Source: Bog-159 sp035499555
Lineage (GTDB): Bacteria; Acidobacteriota; Terriglobia; Bryobacterales; Bryobacteraceae
Assembly (NCBI GenBank): GCA_035499555.1
Contig: DATJYO010000064.1
Coordinates: forward strand, 346,277-410,276
Reading direction: 5' to 3'
Length of the DNA stretch: 64,000 nt
Both the position numbers and the translations under genes were made by a program. Positions within the stretch are counted from its first letter, which is position 1, and each line of letters opens with the position of its first letter. Shown one piece after another: positions 32,206 through 41,185 of the stretch. Below the pieces are notes generated by a model. That model saw only the letters and a list, made by a program, of their open reading frames with translations. It was not told where the DNA came from and did no database searches.

Positions 32206-34119
32206 ATGAATCGGCATCCACAGCCCTTGGCCGGACAACCCTCTGGAACCATTCCAGGCATGCTGGCGAATGCCCTGCGGCACCACCAATCCGGACGCTT
32301 GCCGGAAGCGGAGCGCATCTACCGGCAGATTCTGCGGATCAATACCCGGCATGCCGACAGCCTGCACTTGCTGGGAGTCATCCAATGCCAGCGCGGCCGT
32401 CCCGATCTGGGTGCGGACCTGATCGGCCAGGCGCTGCGGCTGGCCAGCGGCAATGCGATCTACCAATACAACATGGGCAACGCCCTGCATGCCACCGGCC
32501 GGTTGGACGAGGCCGTTGCGCACTTTGAGCGGGCACTGGCCGCCAACCCGAATTATGCCGATGCGCACAACAGTCTCGGCGCCGTGAAACAGGCGCAGGG
32601 AAAGATCGCTGATGCCGCCACACATTACCAGCGCGCGCTGGCCCTCAACCCCGGCAATGCCGACGTGCATAACAATCTGGCCAACATTTTCAAGGATCGC
32701 GGCCTCTTCGGCGAGGCCCTGGCGCATTATGAACGGGCGCTGGCCCTGAATCCCCAGCGCGTCGAGGTGCATTACAATCTTGCCGGCGCGCTGTTGGCGC
32801 TGGGGCGAATCGATGAAGCCTTGGCCCACTACCGGCGCGCGGTGGCCCTGAAACCGGATTACGCCGATGCGCACAACAATTTGGGGTCGGTCCTGCTTTC
32901 GCAAGGCAAGCTCGACGAGGCGATTGCACATTGCGAACGCGCGGTGGCGATCAATCCCGATCATGCCGAAGCGCACAACAATCTGGGTAACCTCTTCGCC
33001 ATGCAGGCCAGGTTCGCGGACGCCCATGTGCAATACGCCAGGGCCATCGCGATCCGGCCGGACTACACCGAGCCGCACTTCAATCGCGCGGAGATCAAGA
33101 CTTTCCAGCCCGGTGATGCCGAGCTGGCGGCGCTCGAGGCGCTGGCCGACCGGCAGGATTTGCCACCCAACCAGACGCTGTACATCCACTTCGCATTGGG
33201 CAAGGCGCTGGAAGACTGCGGCGACTACGATAGGGCGTTTGCCCATCTGGCCAAGGCCAACACGCTGAAGCGCAGCCTGATCGCCTACGACGAGCTGACC
33301 GTCGTCCGGCGCTTCCATCGCATCGCCACGGTATTCTCGAGCCGGCTGCTCGATCATTTTCGCGGCGAGGGCGATCCGTCGTCCGTCCCGGTGTTTGTGC
33401 TCGGTATGCCGCGTTCCGGCAGCACTCTGATCGAACAGATACTGGCCAGCCATCCGCAGATGCACGGCGCGGGTGAGTTGTCGGCTCTCTCGGAATTGGT
33501 CGCCGGCATAGTCGACCCCGGCCATCCGACGGTCCCCTACCCGGAGTGTGTGGCAGGGTTGACCGGCGACGCCCTGCGCCGGCTTGGCCAGGCCTATCTG
33601 GCGCGCCTGCCGGCTGTCGCGCCGGGCCAGGTGCGGATTATCGACAAGTATCCCAGCAATTTTCTGAGCATCGGCCTGATCCGCCTGATCCTGCCGAATG
33701 CCCGGATCATCCACACCATGCGCAACCCCGTGGATACGTGCGTGTCCTGTTATTCCAAGCTATTCACCAGGTCCGTGAAGTACAGCTACGATCTGGGGGA
33801 GCTGGGCCGTTATTACTACTGCTACCGCGCGATGATGTCTCACTGGCGATCGGTGCTGCCGCCGGGCGCCATGCTCGACGTAGCTTACGAGGATGTGGTG
33901 GATGACCTGGAAGGCCAGGCACGGCGCATGATCGACTATTGCGGTCTGCCTTGGGACGATCGATGCCTCAGCTTCCACCGGAGCAAGCGAGCAGTCAGGA
34001 CCGCCAGCGTCGCTCAGGTCCGCAAGCCTGTCTATCGCAGTTCGCTCGCACGCTGGCGGCGGTACGAGAAAGATCTGGGGCCGTTGCTTCGCGAGCTGGA
34101 ACCGCTTCCGGCGGGGTAG
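32206..34119 (+). CDS. TPR-repeat sulfotransferase
   Basis: The protein has 637 residues. Residues 20-300 are about eight tetratricopeptide repeats of 34 residues (pattern ADAHNNLG and ALALNP, recurring). The C-terminal half is a sulfotransferase: GMPRSGSTLIEQ from G400 is the 5'-phosphosulfate-binding loop for PAPS, and MRNPVDTCVSCYSK near 505 is the 3'-phosphate-binding motif. It transfers sulfate to a protein or glycan acceptor, with the TPR array likely recruiting it. There is no signal peptide. The ATG at 32206 is chosen over an upstream TTG because no ribosome site supports the longer form. Confidence 0.87.
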   Translation: MNRHPQPLAGQPSGTIPGMLANALRHHQSGRLPEAERIYRQILRINTRHADSLHLLGVIQCQRGRPDLGADLIGQALRLASGNAIYQYNMGNALHATGRLDEAVAHFERALAANPNYADAHNSLGAVKQAQGKIADAATHYQRALALNPGNADVHNNLANIFKDRGLFGEALAHYERALALNPQRVEVHYNLAGALLALGRIDEALAHYRRAVALKPDYADAHNNLGSVLLSQGKLDEAIAHCERAVAINPDHAEAHNNLGNLFAMQARFADAHVQYARAIAIRPDYTEPHFNRAEIKTFQPGDAELAALEALADRQDLPPNQTLYIHFALGKALEDCGDYDRAFAHLAKANTLKRSLIAYDELTVVRRFHRIATVFSSRLLDHFRGEGDPSSVPVFVLGMPRSGSTLIEQILASHPQMHGAGELSALSELVAGIVDPGHPTVPYPECVAGLTGDALRRLGQAYLARLPAVAPGQVRIIDKYPSNFLSIGLIRLILPNARIIHTMRNPVDTCVSCYSKLFTRSVKYSYDLGELGRYYYCYRAMMSHWRSVLPPGAMLDVAYEDVVDDLEGQARRMIDYCGLPWDDRCLSFHRSKRAVRTASVAQVRKPVYRSSLARWRRYEKDLGPLLRELEPLPAG

Positions 34120-34156
34120 GCCATCACGGCCGCCACCAGACGGGCGGATCCGGCAG

Positions 34157-35875
34157 TTACAGGCGTGGGACCGGCGGTTTTACGGGCGCCCACGGCAGGA
34201 CGCCTTTCCGGCGCATATGGCGGCGGAAGACTTTGTCGCCGGCCGTCACGTAAAGCGTCTCCAGTCCGGGACCGCCGAACACTACGTTGCTCAGCGGTCC
34301 TTCTTGCGGCTTGCGCAGAATGCCGGCCACGCGCCCCGGCTGATCGCAGATCTGGAGCCCTACCTTGGTCGTCACGTACAGGTAGCCTTCGCTATCCACC
34401 GTCATTCCATCGGCGCCGGTCGCCGAGGTGTCGTCCGCGGTTTCCAGGTGATAGAACGGCTCGCCATTGGCGAGCGATCCGTCCGGCTGCACCTGGAACG
34501 ACCAGATCCATCGGCCATTGCTGTCATCCACCAACAGCAGCGATTGATCCGGCGAAAAGCGAATGCCGTTGGGGAACGAAATGCCTTCGTTAACCACGCG
34601 CTGATTGCCTTTGGCATCGATGAGCCAGACCTTGTGCGCAGCCGGGTCTGTGAAGTACACGTCGCCGCGCGCGCTGACCGCCAGGTCGTTGGAGCCCACG
34701 CCTTCGGCCAGCACTTTTTCGGCGCCGTCGGGCGTGTAGGCCACGATTCGCTTGCGGCCGTTCTGCGCCGCGTAAAGCCGCCCGTCGCCGCCGAACATCA
34801 GACCGCTGGCGCCGCCGCTATCCTCGCGAAACACGGCGGTCTTGCCGTCCGCGCCGGCCCGGTAGATTCGATTGCCGGGGATATCCACGAAGAAGACGTT
34901 GCCGTCGCGATCCACGGCTGCCCCTTCGGTGAACCTATGGCCCTGGCTGACGATTTCCCAATCGCTCGCCGGATCGATAATGGCGGCCAGCGCCTGGCTG
35001 CCGCCGGTGGGCTTCGCGATGGGCTTCGGATAATCGCGCCAGAGCCAACGCAGGGCGTCAGGCAGAATGGCGCCCCCATGCTTGCCATTGTGGCCTTCGT
35101 CCCCTACCACAAACTTCACTTCGTATCCCGCGAACTCCAGAGCTTTCGCCATATCCTGGTTGGCCAGGTACCAGCTTCCGGCGTAGATATTCAGATCGTT
35201 GCTGCCGTCCTGGAGGAAGACGCGCAGGGGCTTGGGCTCGGTCTTGCGAATCAGGTCGGGGTACACGTTGCCGCCGCGCAGGTCGGTGTAGCTGCCGATG
35301 AAACTGAGCACGCGATGGAATGCGTCCGGCCGGTTCCAGGCGGCGGTAAACGCGCAAATGCCGCCGGAGCTGAGGCCCGCGACGGCGCGCGCGTCCGGGT
35401 CCGGCGACAGATTGTAGTATTTGCCGGCTTCCGGAAGGATCTCTTCGATCAGGAACCGGGCATAGCGGTCGCCCAGGCCGTCGTATTCGAAGCTGCGATT
35501 GTAGCGGGCCTGCTGATCCGCTCCGGCGGCAGGCAACACGCCGGGGTTGATGAAGATGGCGATGGTTACCGGCACCTCGCCCTTCTGGATGAGATTATCG
35601 AGGACGATGGGCACGCGCCAGCTACCGTCTTCCTTCACAAACCCGCCGCCATCCTGGAACATCATCACCGCCGCGGGACGGCCGGGCGTGTATTGCGCGG
35701 GCACATAGACCCAATAATCGCGGACCGTACCCGGAAAGATGCGGCTGGTCCAGGAGTATTGGGTGACTTTGCCCTGCGGGACGCCGGGCTGGCGCTGGGA
35801 GTCCGGACCCAGGGTGTAGGTTTCGGCCGCAGACAGGGCGGCGGCCAGCAGAATGAAGATCGGAACGGTGCGCAT
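34157..35875 (-). CDS. Secreted esterase fused to SMP-30/gluconolactonase-like propeller
   Basis: The protein has 572 residues with a Sec signal (MRTVPIFILLAAALSAAE). Residues 40-290 form an enterochelin-esterase-like (Fes/esterase D) alpha/beta hydrolase with S169 in VAGLSSGG and a histidine in GDEGHNGKHGG. Residues 300-560 are an SMP-30/gluconolactonase-type propeller (EGAAVDRDGNVFFVDI, FPNGIRFSPD, GADGMTVDSEG). Both halves hydrolyse esters or lactones in other proteins, so the fusion may open a lactone after releasing it. The gene is single and lies back to back with padR. Confidence 0.85.
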   Translation of the reverse strand: MRTVPIFILLAAALSAAETYTLGPDSQRQPGVPQGKVTQYSWTSRIFPGTVRDYWVYVPAQYTPGRPAAVMMFQDGGGFVKEDGSWRVPIVLDNLIQKGEVPVTIAIFINPGVLPAAGADQQARYNRSFEYDGLGDRYARFLIEEILPEAGKYYNLSPDPDARAVAGLSSGGICAFTAAWNRPDAFHRVLSFIGSYTDLRGGNVYPDLIRKTEPKPLRVFLQDGSNDLNIYAGSWYLANQDMAKALEFAGYEVKFVVGDEGHNGKHGGAILPDALRWLWRDYPKPIAKPTGGSQALAAIIDPASDWEIVSQGHRFTEGAAVDRDGNVFFVDIPGNRIYRAGADGKTAVFREDSGGASGLMFGGDGRLYAAQNGRKRIVAYTPDGAEKVLAEGVGSNDLAVSARGDVYFTDPAAHKVWLIDAKGNQRVVNEGISFPNGIRFSPDQSLLLVDDSNGRWIWSFQVQPDGSLANGEPFYHLETADDTSATGADGMTVDSEGYLYVTTKVGLQICDQPGRVAGILRKPQEGPLSNVVFGGPGLETLYVTAGDKVFRRHMRRKGVLPWAPVKPPVPRL

Positions 35876-35940
35876 GTCCCGTGATTGTACTACCCGGTGC
35901 GGGGCGGGAGCCGCGCGCTTCGGAGCGCCGCCCGTTCTCC

Positions 35941-35980
35941 TTGACATTCTAGGAGAGTTCTCCTAGGATGGCTAGAGGAG
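35941..35980 (+). promoter_or_regulatory. padR promoter with overlapping palindromic operator
   Basis: A consensus -35 box TTGACA (35941-35946) is separated by exactly 17 bases from a -10-like TAGGAT (35964-35969). Inside the spacer and reaching the -10 lies a near-perfect palindrome, CTAGGAGA-GT-TCTCCTAG (35949-35966, 8-base arms). A ribosome site AGAGGAG follows just before the padR ATG at 35987. The layout is what is expected for PadR autorepression: repressor binding would cover the polymerase site. The assignment to PadR itself is inference from position. Confidence 0.75.
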
Positions 35981-35986
35981 CAACCC

Positions 35987-36313
35987 ATGGGCAAGCCGGT
36001 CGATATTCTGCAGGGCACCTTGGACATGCTGATTCTGAAGGCCGTGTCGCTGGGCCCGCTGCACGGCTACGGGATCCTGCTGCGCATCCAGCAGGTCTCA
36101 AAGGACGCGCTGCAGATCCCGCAGGGATCGTTGTATCCGGCGCTCTACCGGCTGGAGCACCGCGGCTGGATCGCCGCCGAGTGGGGCGAGAGCGATAACA
36201 GGCGGAAGGCCAAGTACTACAGCCTGACGGCGGCGGGGCGCAAACAGTTGCGGTCCGAGCGGGCGGAGTGGAAACGGCTGGCGGGAGCCATCGCCCACGT
36301 ACTGGAGGCCTGA
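35987..36313 (+). CDS. PadR-family transcriptional regulator
   Basis: This 108-residue protein is the usual size of the short PadR class. The winged helix is evident in ILQGTLDMLILKAVSLGPLHGYGI, QGSLYPALYRLEHRGWI and the wing RRKAKYYSLTAAGR. PadR proteins repress neighbouring genes until a ligand binds. The operator-like palindrome in its own promoter and the ADOP permease gene starting one base after its stop point to control of that operon, the common arrangement in Acidobacteriota. Confidence 0.95.
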   Translation: MGKPVDILQGTLDMLILKAVSLGPLHGYGILLRIQQVSKDALQIPQGSLYPALYRLEHRGWIAAEWGESDNRRKAKYYSLTAAGRKQLRSERAEWKRLAGAIAHVLEA

Positions 36314-36314
36314 A

Positions 36315-38945
36315 ATGCGGCTTTGGGGAAGAGCGTCCCGAGTGGCGCGGGAAATCGCCTCCGAGATGGACAGCCACATGGAGCGTTACGCCGCGGATTT
36401 GATGGCGCGCGGCGTGCAGCCGGAAGAAGCGCGCCGGCGCGCGCGCATCGAGTTCGGGAGCACGGCGGCCGTGGCCGAGGAATGCCGCGAAGCCGTGGGC
36501 CTGCGCTGGCCCGACGAAGTTGTCCGCGACTTGCGCTACGCCGCGCGCGTGCTGCGCAAGAGCCCGACCTTCACGGCCGCGGCGGGGGCCACGCTGGCCC
36601 TGTGCATCGGCGCGAATACGGCGATCTTCAGCGTGGTGGATGCCGTGCTGTTGCGCCCGCTGCCGTACCCCCATCCGGACCGGCTGGTCACGGTGGCCCG
36701 CTACTACTGGGGCACGGGCGAGAGCGGCTACAACATCCCGCAGACGGGGACGACCTGGGAAGCCGTGCGCGATGACGCTACTGCGCTGGACTCGGCGGCG
36801 TTCAGCTACGGATCTTCGACGGTCAACTTCGCGGCGGCGGCGAACGTCCAGAACGTGCGGCAGGGACGCGTATCGGCAGGCTTTTTCCGCGTGCTGGGGA
36901 TCCCGCCGCTGATGGGCCGAGAGTTCTCGCCGATGGAGGACAAGGCCGGTGGGCCGGCCGTCACCATCCTGAGCTACGCGCTTTGGAAGCACGCGCTGCA
37001 GGGAGATCCAGGGGCGATCGGACGGGCGGTAATGCTGCGCGGAGAGCCGCACACGGTGATCGGCGTAATGCCCTCGGCGTTCCAGAATACGGCACAAGCA
37101 GACCTCTGGACGCCACTGCGGCCCTCGCGATCCGGTGAAGGCGGCGGCAGCAATTATTTGATCGTGTCGCGGTTGCGCGACGGCGTGACGTGGGCGCAGG
37201 CGGACGCGCAGATCGGCGCCGTGGGAGCGGAGGTGCTTCGCCGGCCTGGCCGGGATAATGTGCGGCTGGTCCTCATCTCGTTCCAGCGCGGTGTGACCGA
37301 GGATCTGCGGACACCGTTGTTCATCCTATGGGTGGCGGTCGGATTGGTGCTGCTGATCGGATGCGTGAACATCGCCGGGCTGCTGCTGGCCCGCGCCGCC
37401 GGGCGGACGCGCGAACTGGCCACGCGCCTGGCGCTGGGCAGCGGGCGCGCGGCGCTGATCCGGCAGTTGCTGGCGGAGAGCATCCTTCTGGGTATCCTGG
37501 GCGGCGCGGCGGGCACGCTGTTGGGCTGGTTGGGCGTCAAGGCCCTGCAGGCGCTGGCGCAAGACAGCCTGGACGTCTGGCAGACGATCGCGCTGAGTTG
37601 GCGCGTGCTGGCCGCCACGGCGGCCGCCTCTATTCTGGGCGGCGTCCTCTTTGGACTTTATCCGGCGCTGGTGGCAAGCCGGCTGGAGATTCGCGCGGCA
37701 CTGGGCGAAGCCGGCCGCGCCGTCGCGGGCGGGCGCAATCCCTGGCCGAGACGGGTGCTGGTGGCGAGTGAAATCGCCCTCGGCGTGCTCCTGCTCGTCG
37801 GCGCGGGACTGTTGATCCGCACCTTCATCTATCTGCGCGGCCTCAATCCGGGATTCGACGCCTCCCACGTCATTACGGCGCAGGTTTCGCTGCAGGATGC
37901 GCGCTACGCCACCGCCGCCAGCGTCAACCGCCTGTTTAATCGGAGCCTGGATCGCATCCGCGAATTGCCCGGTGTAGAATCCGCCGCCGTCACGCTGAGC
38001 CTGCCGTACGAACGGGCGCTGAATACCGGTTTTCGCCGCCTGGACGGCAAGCAAGTGGACACCGACTCGCAGATCAGCAACTTCTTCTATGTCACGCCCC
38101 AGTATTTTCGGGTTCTCCGCATACCTCTGTTGCGCGGCCGTTTCTTCACCGCGGCTGATAGCAGCACCTCCACACAGGTGGCAATCGTCAGCGAGGCATT
38201 CGTACGGATGTACGTGCGCGAAGGCAACCCCCTCGGCTTGCATCTCGGCGGGGATGGCGACCGGCACGAAATCGTCGGCGTGGTGGGCGATATACAGCAA
38301 AAAAGCGGGTGGGGTGAGGAATACGGTCCAGTGGCGGCGATGCCCGACATCTACATCCCGGCCACCCAGACCGACGACAAGCTGCTGCAACTGGTCCATA
38401 CCTGGTTTTCGCCGAGTTGGATCGTGCGCACATCGGGCGCGCCCGAAGGCATCATTTCCGGCATGCAGCGCGCCCTGGCGGCGGTCGATCCGCAACTGCC
38501 TTTTGCGGGCTTCCATAGCATGGGGGATGTGCGCTATCACGCCCTGGCCCAGGAGCGCCTGCAGGCGGTCCTGATGGGCGTCCTGGCGGGACTCGCCCTG
38601 CTGCTGGCGGCGGTAGGGACTTACGGATTGATCGCCAACTCGGTGACCGAGCGCACCCGCGAGATCGGTATTCGCCTGGCGCTGGGCGCAACCGTGGGAC
38701 ACGCTGTCCGCGCCGTGGCGCTGCCTGGCATCGCCCTCGCCGCTGCCGGAGTCGCGGCGGGATCGGTGCTGGCCGGTTTCGCATCGCGCCTGCTGCGGCA
38801 CCTGGTGTGGGGCGTGCGTACGGGGGACCCTGCCACGTTCGCCGGAGTCGCGGTCGTGTTGCTGGTCGTGGCGGGCGCGGCCAGTTTCCTGCCGGCATTG
38901 CGTGTCACGCGGTTGAACCCGGCAGAGACGCTGCGGCAAGAGTAG
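36315..38945 (+). CDS. ADOP-family ABC permease (MacB/FtsX type)
   Basis: The protein has 876 residues. A short N-terminal region (VAREIASEMDSHMERYAADLMARG, 8-31, with EEARRRARIEFG) is the prefix typical of acidobacterial duplicated orphan permeases. Then come two copies of the MacB periplasmic core plus FtsX membrane unit: core 1 after the first helix (about 90-110), FtsX helices around 335-360, 385-410 and 435-455, a second core at about 500-720, and the last FtsX helices at 745-870. No ATPase is encoded beside it, which is the norm for this family. Probable role: efflux or envelope stress response under PadR control. Confidence 0.93.
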   Translation: MRLWGRASRVAREIASEMDSHMERYAADLMARGVQPEEARRRARIEFGSTAAVAEECREAVGLRWPDEVVRDLRYAARVLRKSPTFTAAAGATLALCIGANTAIFSVVDAVLLRPLPYPHPDRLVTVARYYWGTGESGYNIPQTGTTWEAVRDDATALDSAAFSYGSSTVNFAAAANVQNVRQGRVSAGFFRVLGIPPLMGREFSPMEDKAGGPAVTILSYALWKHALQGDPGAIGRAVMLRGEPHTVIGVMPSAFQNTAQADLWTPLRPSRSGEGGGSNYLIVSRLRDGVTWAQADAQIGAVGAEVLRRPGRDNVRLVLISFQRGVTEDLRTPLFILWVAVGLVLLIGCVNIAGLLLARAAGRTRELATRLALGSGRAALIRQLLAESILLGILGGAAGTLLGWLGVKALQALAQDSLDVWQTIALSWRVLAATAAASILGGVLFGLYPALVASRLEIRAALGEAGRAVAGGRNPWPRRVLVASEIALGVLLLVGAGLLIRTFIYLRGLNPGFDASHVITAQVSLQDARYATAASVNRLFNRSLDRIRELPGVESAAVTLSLPYERALNTGFRRLDGKQVDTDSQISNFFYVTPQYFRVLRIPLLRGRFFTAADSSTSTQVAIVSEAFVRMYVREGNPLGLHLGGDGDRHEIVGVVGDIQQKSGWGEEYGPVAAMPDIYIPATQTDDKLLQLVHTWFSPSWIVRTSGAPEGIISGMQRALAAVDPQLPFAGFHSMGDVRYHALAQERLQAVLMGVLAGLALLLAAVGTYGLIANSVTERTREIGIRLALGATVGHAVRAVALPGIALAAAGVAAGSVLAGFASRLLRHLVWGVRTGDPATFAGVAVVLLVVAGAASFLPALRVTRLNPAETLRQE

Positions 38946-38949
38946 GCGG

Positions 38950-41166
38950 CTAAGGCATCACGACTTTCTCGACCGCCTGGTTCTCGTAATCGTCTTCCAC
39001 GCGCACGGCCAGGGTATGCTCGCCGGGAGTGAGGTGGTCGAGCGTCAGATCGTATGACAGCTCGCGCGAGTCCGAGAGACCCGTAACCGGCGCGGCCATG
39101 GTCCAGTCGCCGCCGTCGAGCGCGTACTCCGCGCGCTTGATGTTGCTCAGCGCATCGGTGGCCGTCCAGGTGGCGTGCAGCTTTCCCTCTGCCTGGCTGG
39201 CCTTCAGGTTGGCGATCCTGGGCGGAGTATTGTCGATGGTGAACGGATCGCTGATCGTCGAAGTCGAGAGCGCCTCGGCCGGCGGGTTACTGGGCGAATC
39301 CGACGCCGTTACGCGGATGCGATAGTCCCCGTCGGGAAACGCGGTCGAATCCCAGCTCCAATACTTGTCCTTCAATTTGTCTTTCAGCAGCTTCCAGGTG
39401 GTCTCGTGTACGCCGCGAATTTCCAGTTGATAGATCAGCGCGTCGCCGTTGTCGTCCGAGGCGGCCCAACGCGCGCCCACGTATCCCTTGGCGAATTGCA
39501 TGGTGGGCGTGCCCGTCTCGATCGACAGAATAGATGGTCCGCCGGAGGGGCTCTTGCCGATGGGCGGCAGCGACAGGGTAGGGGTGGGGGCGATCAGAAT
39601 GGCCGGCGCCGGAAACTTGTAATTAGCGGGCGTCACCTCGATGGTCTCGATGCGCGGCGCCACGTTGCGCGGCAGGTACGCCACATCCACCGATTCGAGC
39701 TCCGGCGATTGGGCGCCGCCCGCGGTGAGGGTGGCCTTCCATTGCACGAAGCGGGCGGCCGGGATCGCCAGGCGATCGCCCTCGCGGTGTGTAACCGGCG
39801 CGGACCAGGCGCTCCAGCTCTTCTGCGGCTGATCCAGATTGCCGCTGCGCGCGGCGATGGCCACGGTCCCGCCGTTCAAATGCGCTTCGAAGCTCAGACG
39901 GCCCCAGTGCGAAAAGAAACCGGCATCGAAGACGGTGCTCTCGATCGACCCTCCATGCGCCAGTCCGGGACCCAGCTCATAGACCTTGCCGACGCTCCCC
40001 GTGGCGGCATAAAGCGTACCGTCCGGGGCGGCTTGAAAAGCAATCACCTGCGTGGAGGGCACCGTGAGCAGGACCGTGTAGAGAACATCGGAATCGAGGC
40101 GATAGATGTATCCCTTGTTGCCCGTGCCCAGCACCGGGCGGCCCTGCGCGTCAAACGCGATGGCGTAGACGATATCCCGCGCGTGGGTCCAGACCTTTTC
40201 CGGATTGCCGCTGGGACCGATGCGATAAACGTCCGAGCCGGTCACCGAAACACCGCTGCCGGAGGGCGCCAGAGAAGCCGGCGGCGGGGCGGCATGGACC
40301 TGAATCTGGCCGGGAGCGGAGGGCGCCGCCGTGGGTGTGGGAGATGGAGCCGGCGGGGGCGGAGCCGATGCGGGTCCTAGTTTGCTGCCCACCCCCGCCG
40401 CATAGATGGCGCCATCCCGGGCCACCGCCACAGCCGTCACTTCATTCTTACTCATCTGGTACAGCACGAAGCTCTCGCCCGAAGGAGAGACGCGCACTAC
40501 CAGGCCGCCCGGATCGGTCCCGAGAATAATATTCCCCGCCGCGTCGAGGGTCATGGAACGTACGTGGGTTTCGTCGCCCTGATACAAGACGGTGCCGTGG
40601 CCGTCCGCAGCGACGCGATACACCGCGCCCGGATCGCCCGTGGCCACCAGCAGATTGCCTTGCTTATCGAAGGCCAGCGCCCAGATGTACTTGGCCTTGG
40701 GATCGTAGAAGACTTCGGCCTTGCCGCCGGGCGCGACGCGATAGACTTTGCCATCCGGCGCGGTGGCGGCGTAGATGCGATCCTGTGCGTCGATGGCGAT
40801 GGCCGGAATCTGCAGGCCGTCCAGATCGGCCAGCGTCTTCTTCTCGCCGGTAGCCGACAGCCGGTAGAGTTTCGCGCCGGGACCGCCGCCGGCGTACAGA
40901 TTCCCGTGGGAGTCGCGCGCCAAGGCCCAGAGATAGGCGGAGGAGGTATCGTAGATCTCCTGGAATCGCGGCGCCAGCGTGAGCAGGCCGTCGCTGCGGA
41001 GCGACAGGTTCTTCAGATCGGCCTTGTCAAAATCGGCGTAGTCGCTGGCGGTCCAGATGCGCGTCTGGCCGGCTTGCGCGGCGATAGCCAGAGTGGCGAG
41101 TGTCAGCAGGGGCAGTGCGGCAGACCACCAAGAACGACGGCCCGCCGCGCGGGTTTTCAGTTGCAT
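38950..41166 (-). CDS. Secreted beta-propeller protein with fibronectin-like domains
   Basis: The protein has 738 residues with a signal/anchor near 13-32. Residues 60-420 contain propeller blades of the form GNLYAGGGPGAKLYRL, RIYAATAPDGKVYRV and NLLVATGDPGAVYRV. The blades are interrupted near 275-310 by a linker of repeated Pro/Ala (PPPPAPSPTPTAAP). The C-terminal 300 residues hold fibronectin-III-like beta domains (FTIDNTPPRIANLKASQAEG). No catalytic motif is seen. It probably acts as an extracytoplasmic binding or scaffold protein. It ends 4 bases from the convergent ADOP gene and follows the S55 peptidase gene by 19 bases. Confidence 0.8.
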   Translation of the reverse strand: MQLKTRAAGRRSWWSAALPLLTLATLAIAAQAGQTRIWTASDYADFDKADLKNLSLRSDGLLTLAPRFQEIYDTSSAYLWALARDSHGNLYAGGGPGAKLYRLSATGEKKTLADLDGLQIPAIAIDAQDRIYAATAPDGKVYRVAPGGKAEVFYDPKAKYIWALAFDKQGNLLVATGDPGAVYRVAADGHGTVLYQGDETHVRSMTLDAAGNIILGTDPGGLVVRVSPSGESFVLYQMSKNEVTAVAVARDGAIYAAGVGSKLGPASAPPPPAPSPTPTAAPSAPGQIQVHAAPPPASLAPSGSGVSVTGSDVYRIGPSGNPEKVWTHARDIVYAIAFDAQGRPVLGTGNKGYIYRLDSDVLYTVLLTVPSTQVIAFQAAPDGTLYAATGSVGKVYELGPGLAHGGSIESTVFDAGFFSHWGRLSFEAHLNGGTVAIAARSGNLDQPQKSWSAWSAPVTHREGDRLAIPAARFVQWKATLTAGGAQSPELESVDVAYLPRNVAPRIETIEVTPANYKFPAPAILIAPTPTLSLPPIGKSPSGGPSILSIETGTPTMQFAKGYVGARWAASDDNGDALIYQLEIRGVHETTWKLLKDKLKDKYWSWDSTAFPDGDYRIRVTASDSPSNPPAEALSTSTISDPFTIDNTPPRIANLKASQAEGKLHATWTATDALSNIKRAEYALDGGDWTMAAPVTGLSDSRELSYDLTLDHLTPGEHTLAVRVEDDYENQAVEKVVMP

Positions 41167-41185
41167 TCTGCGAGTTATCCGTTCC

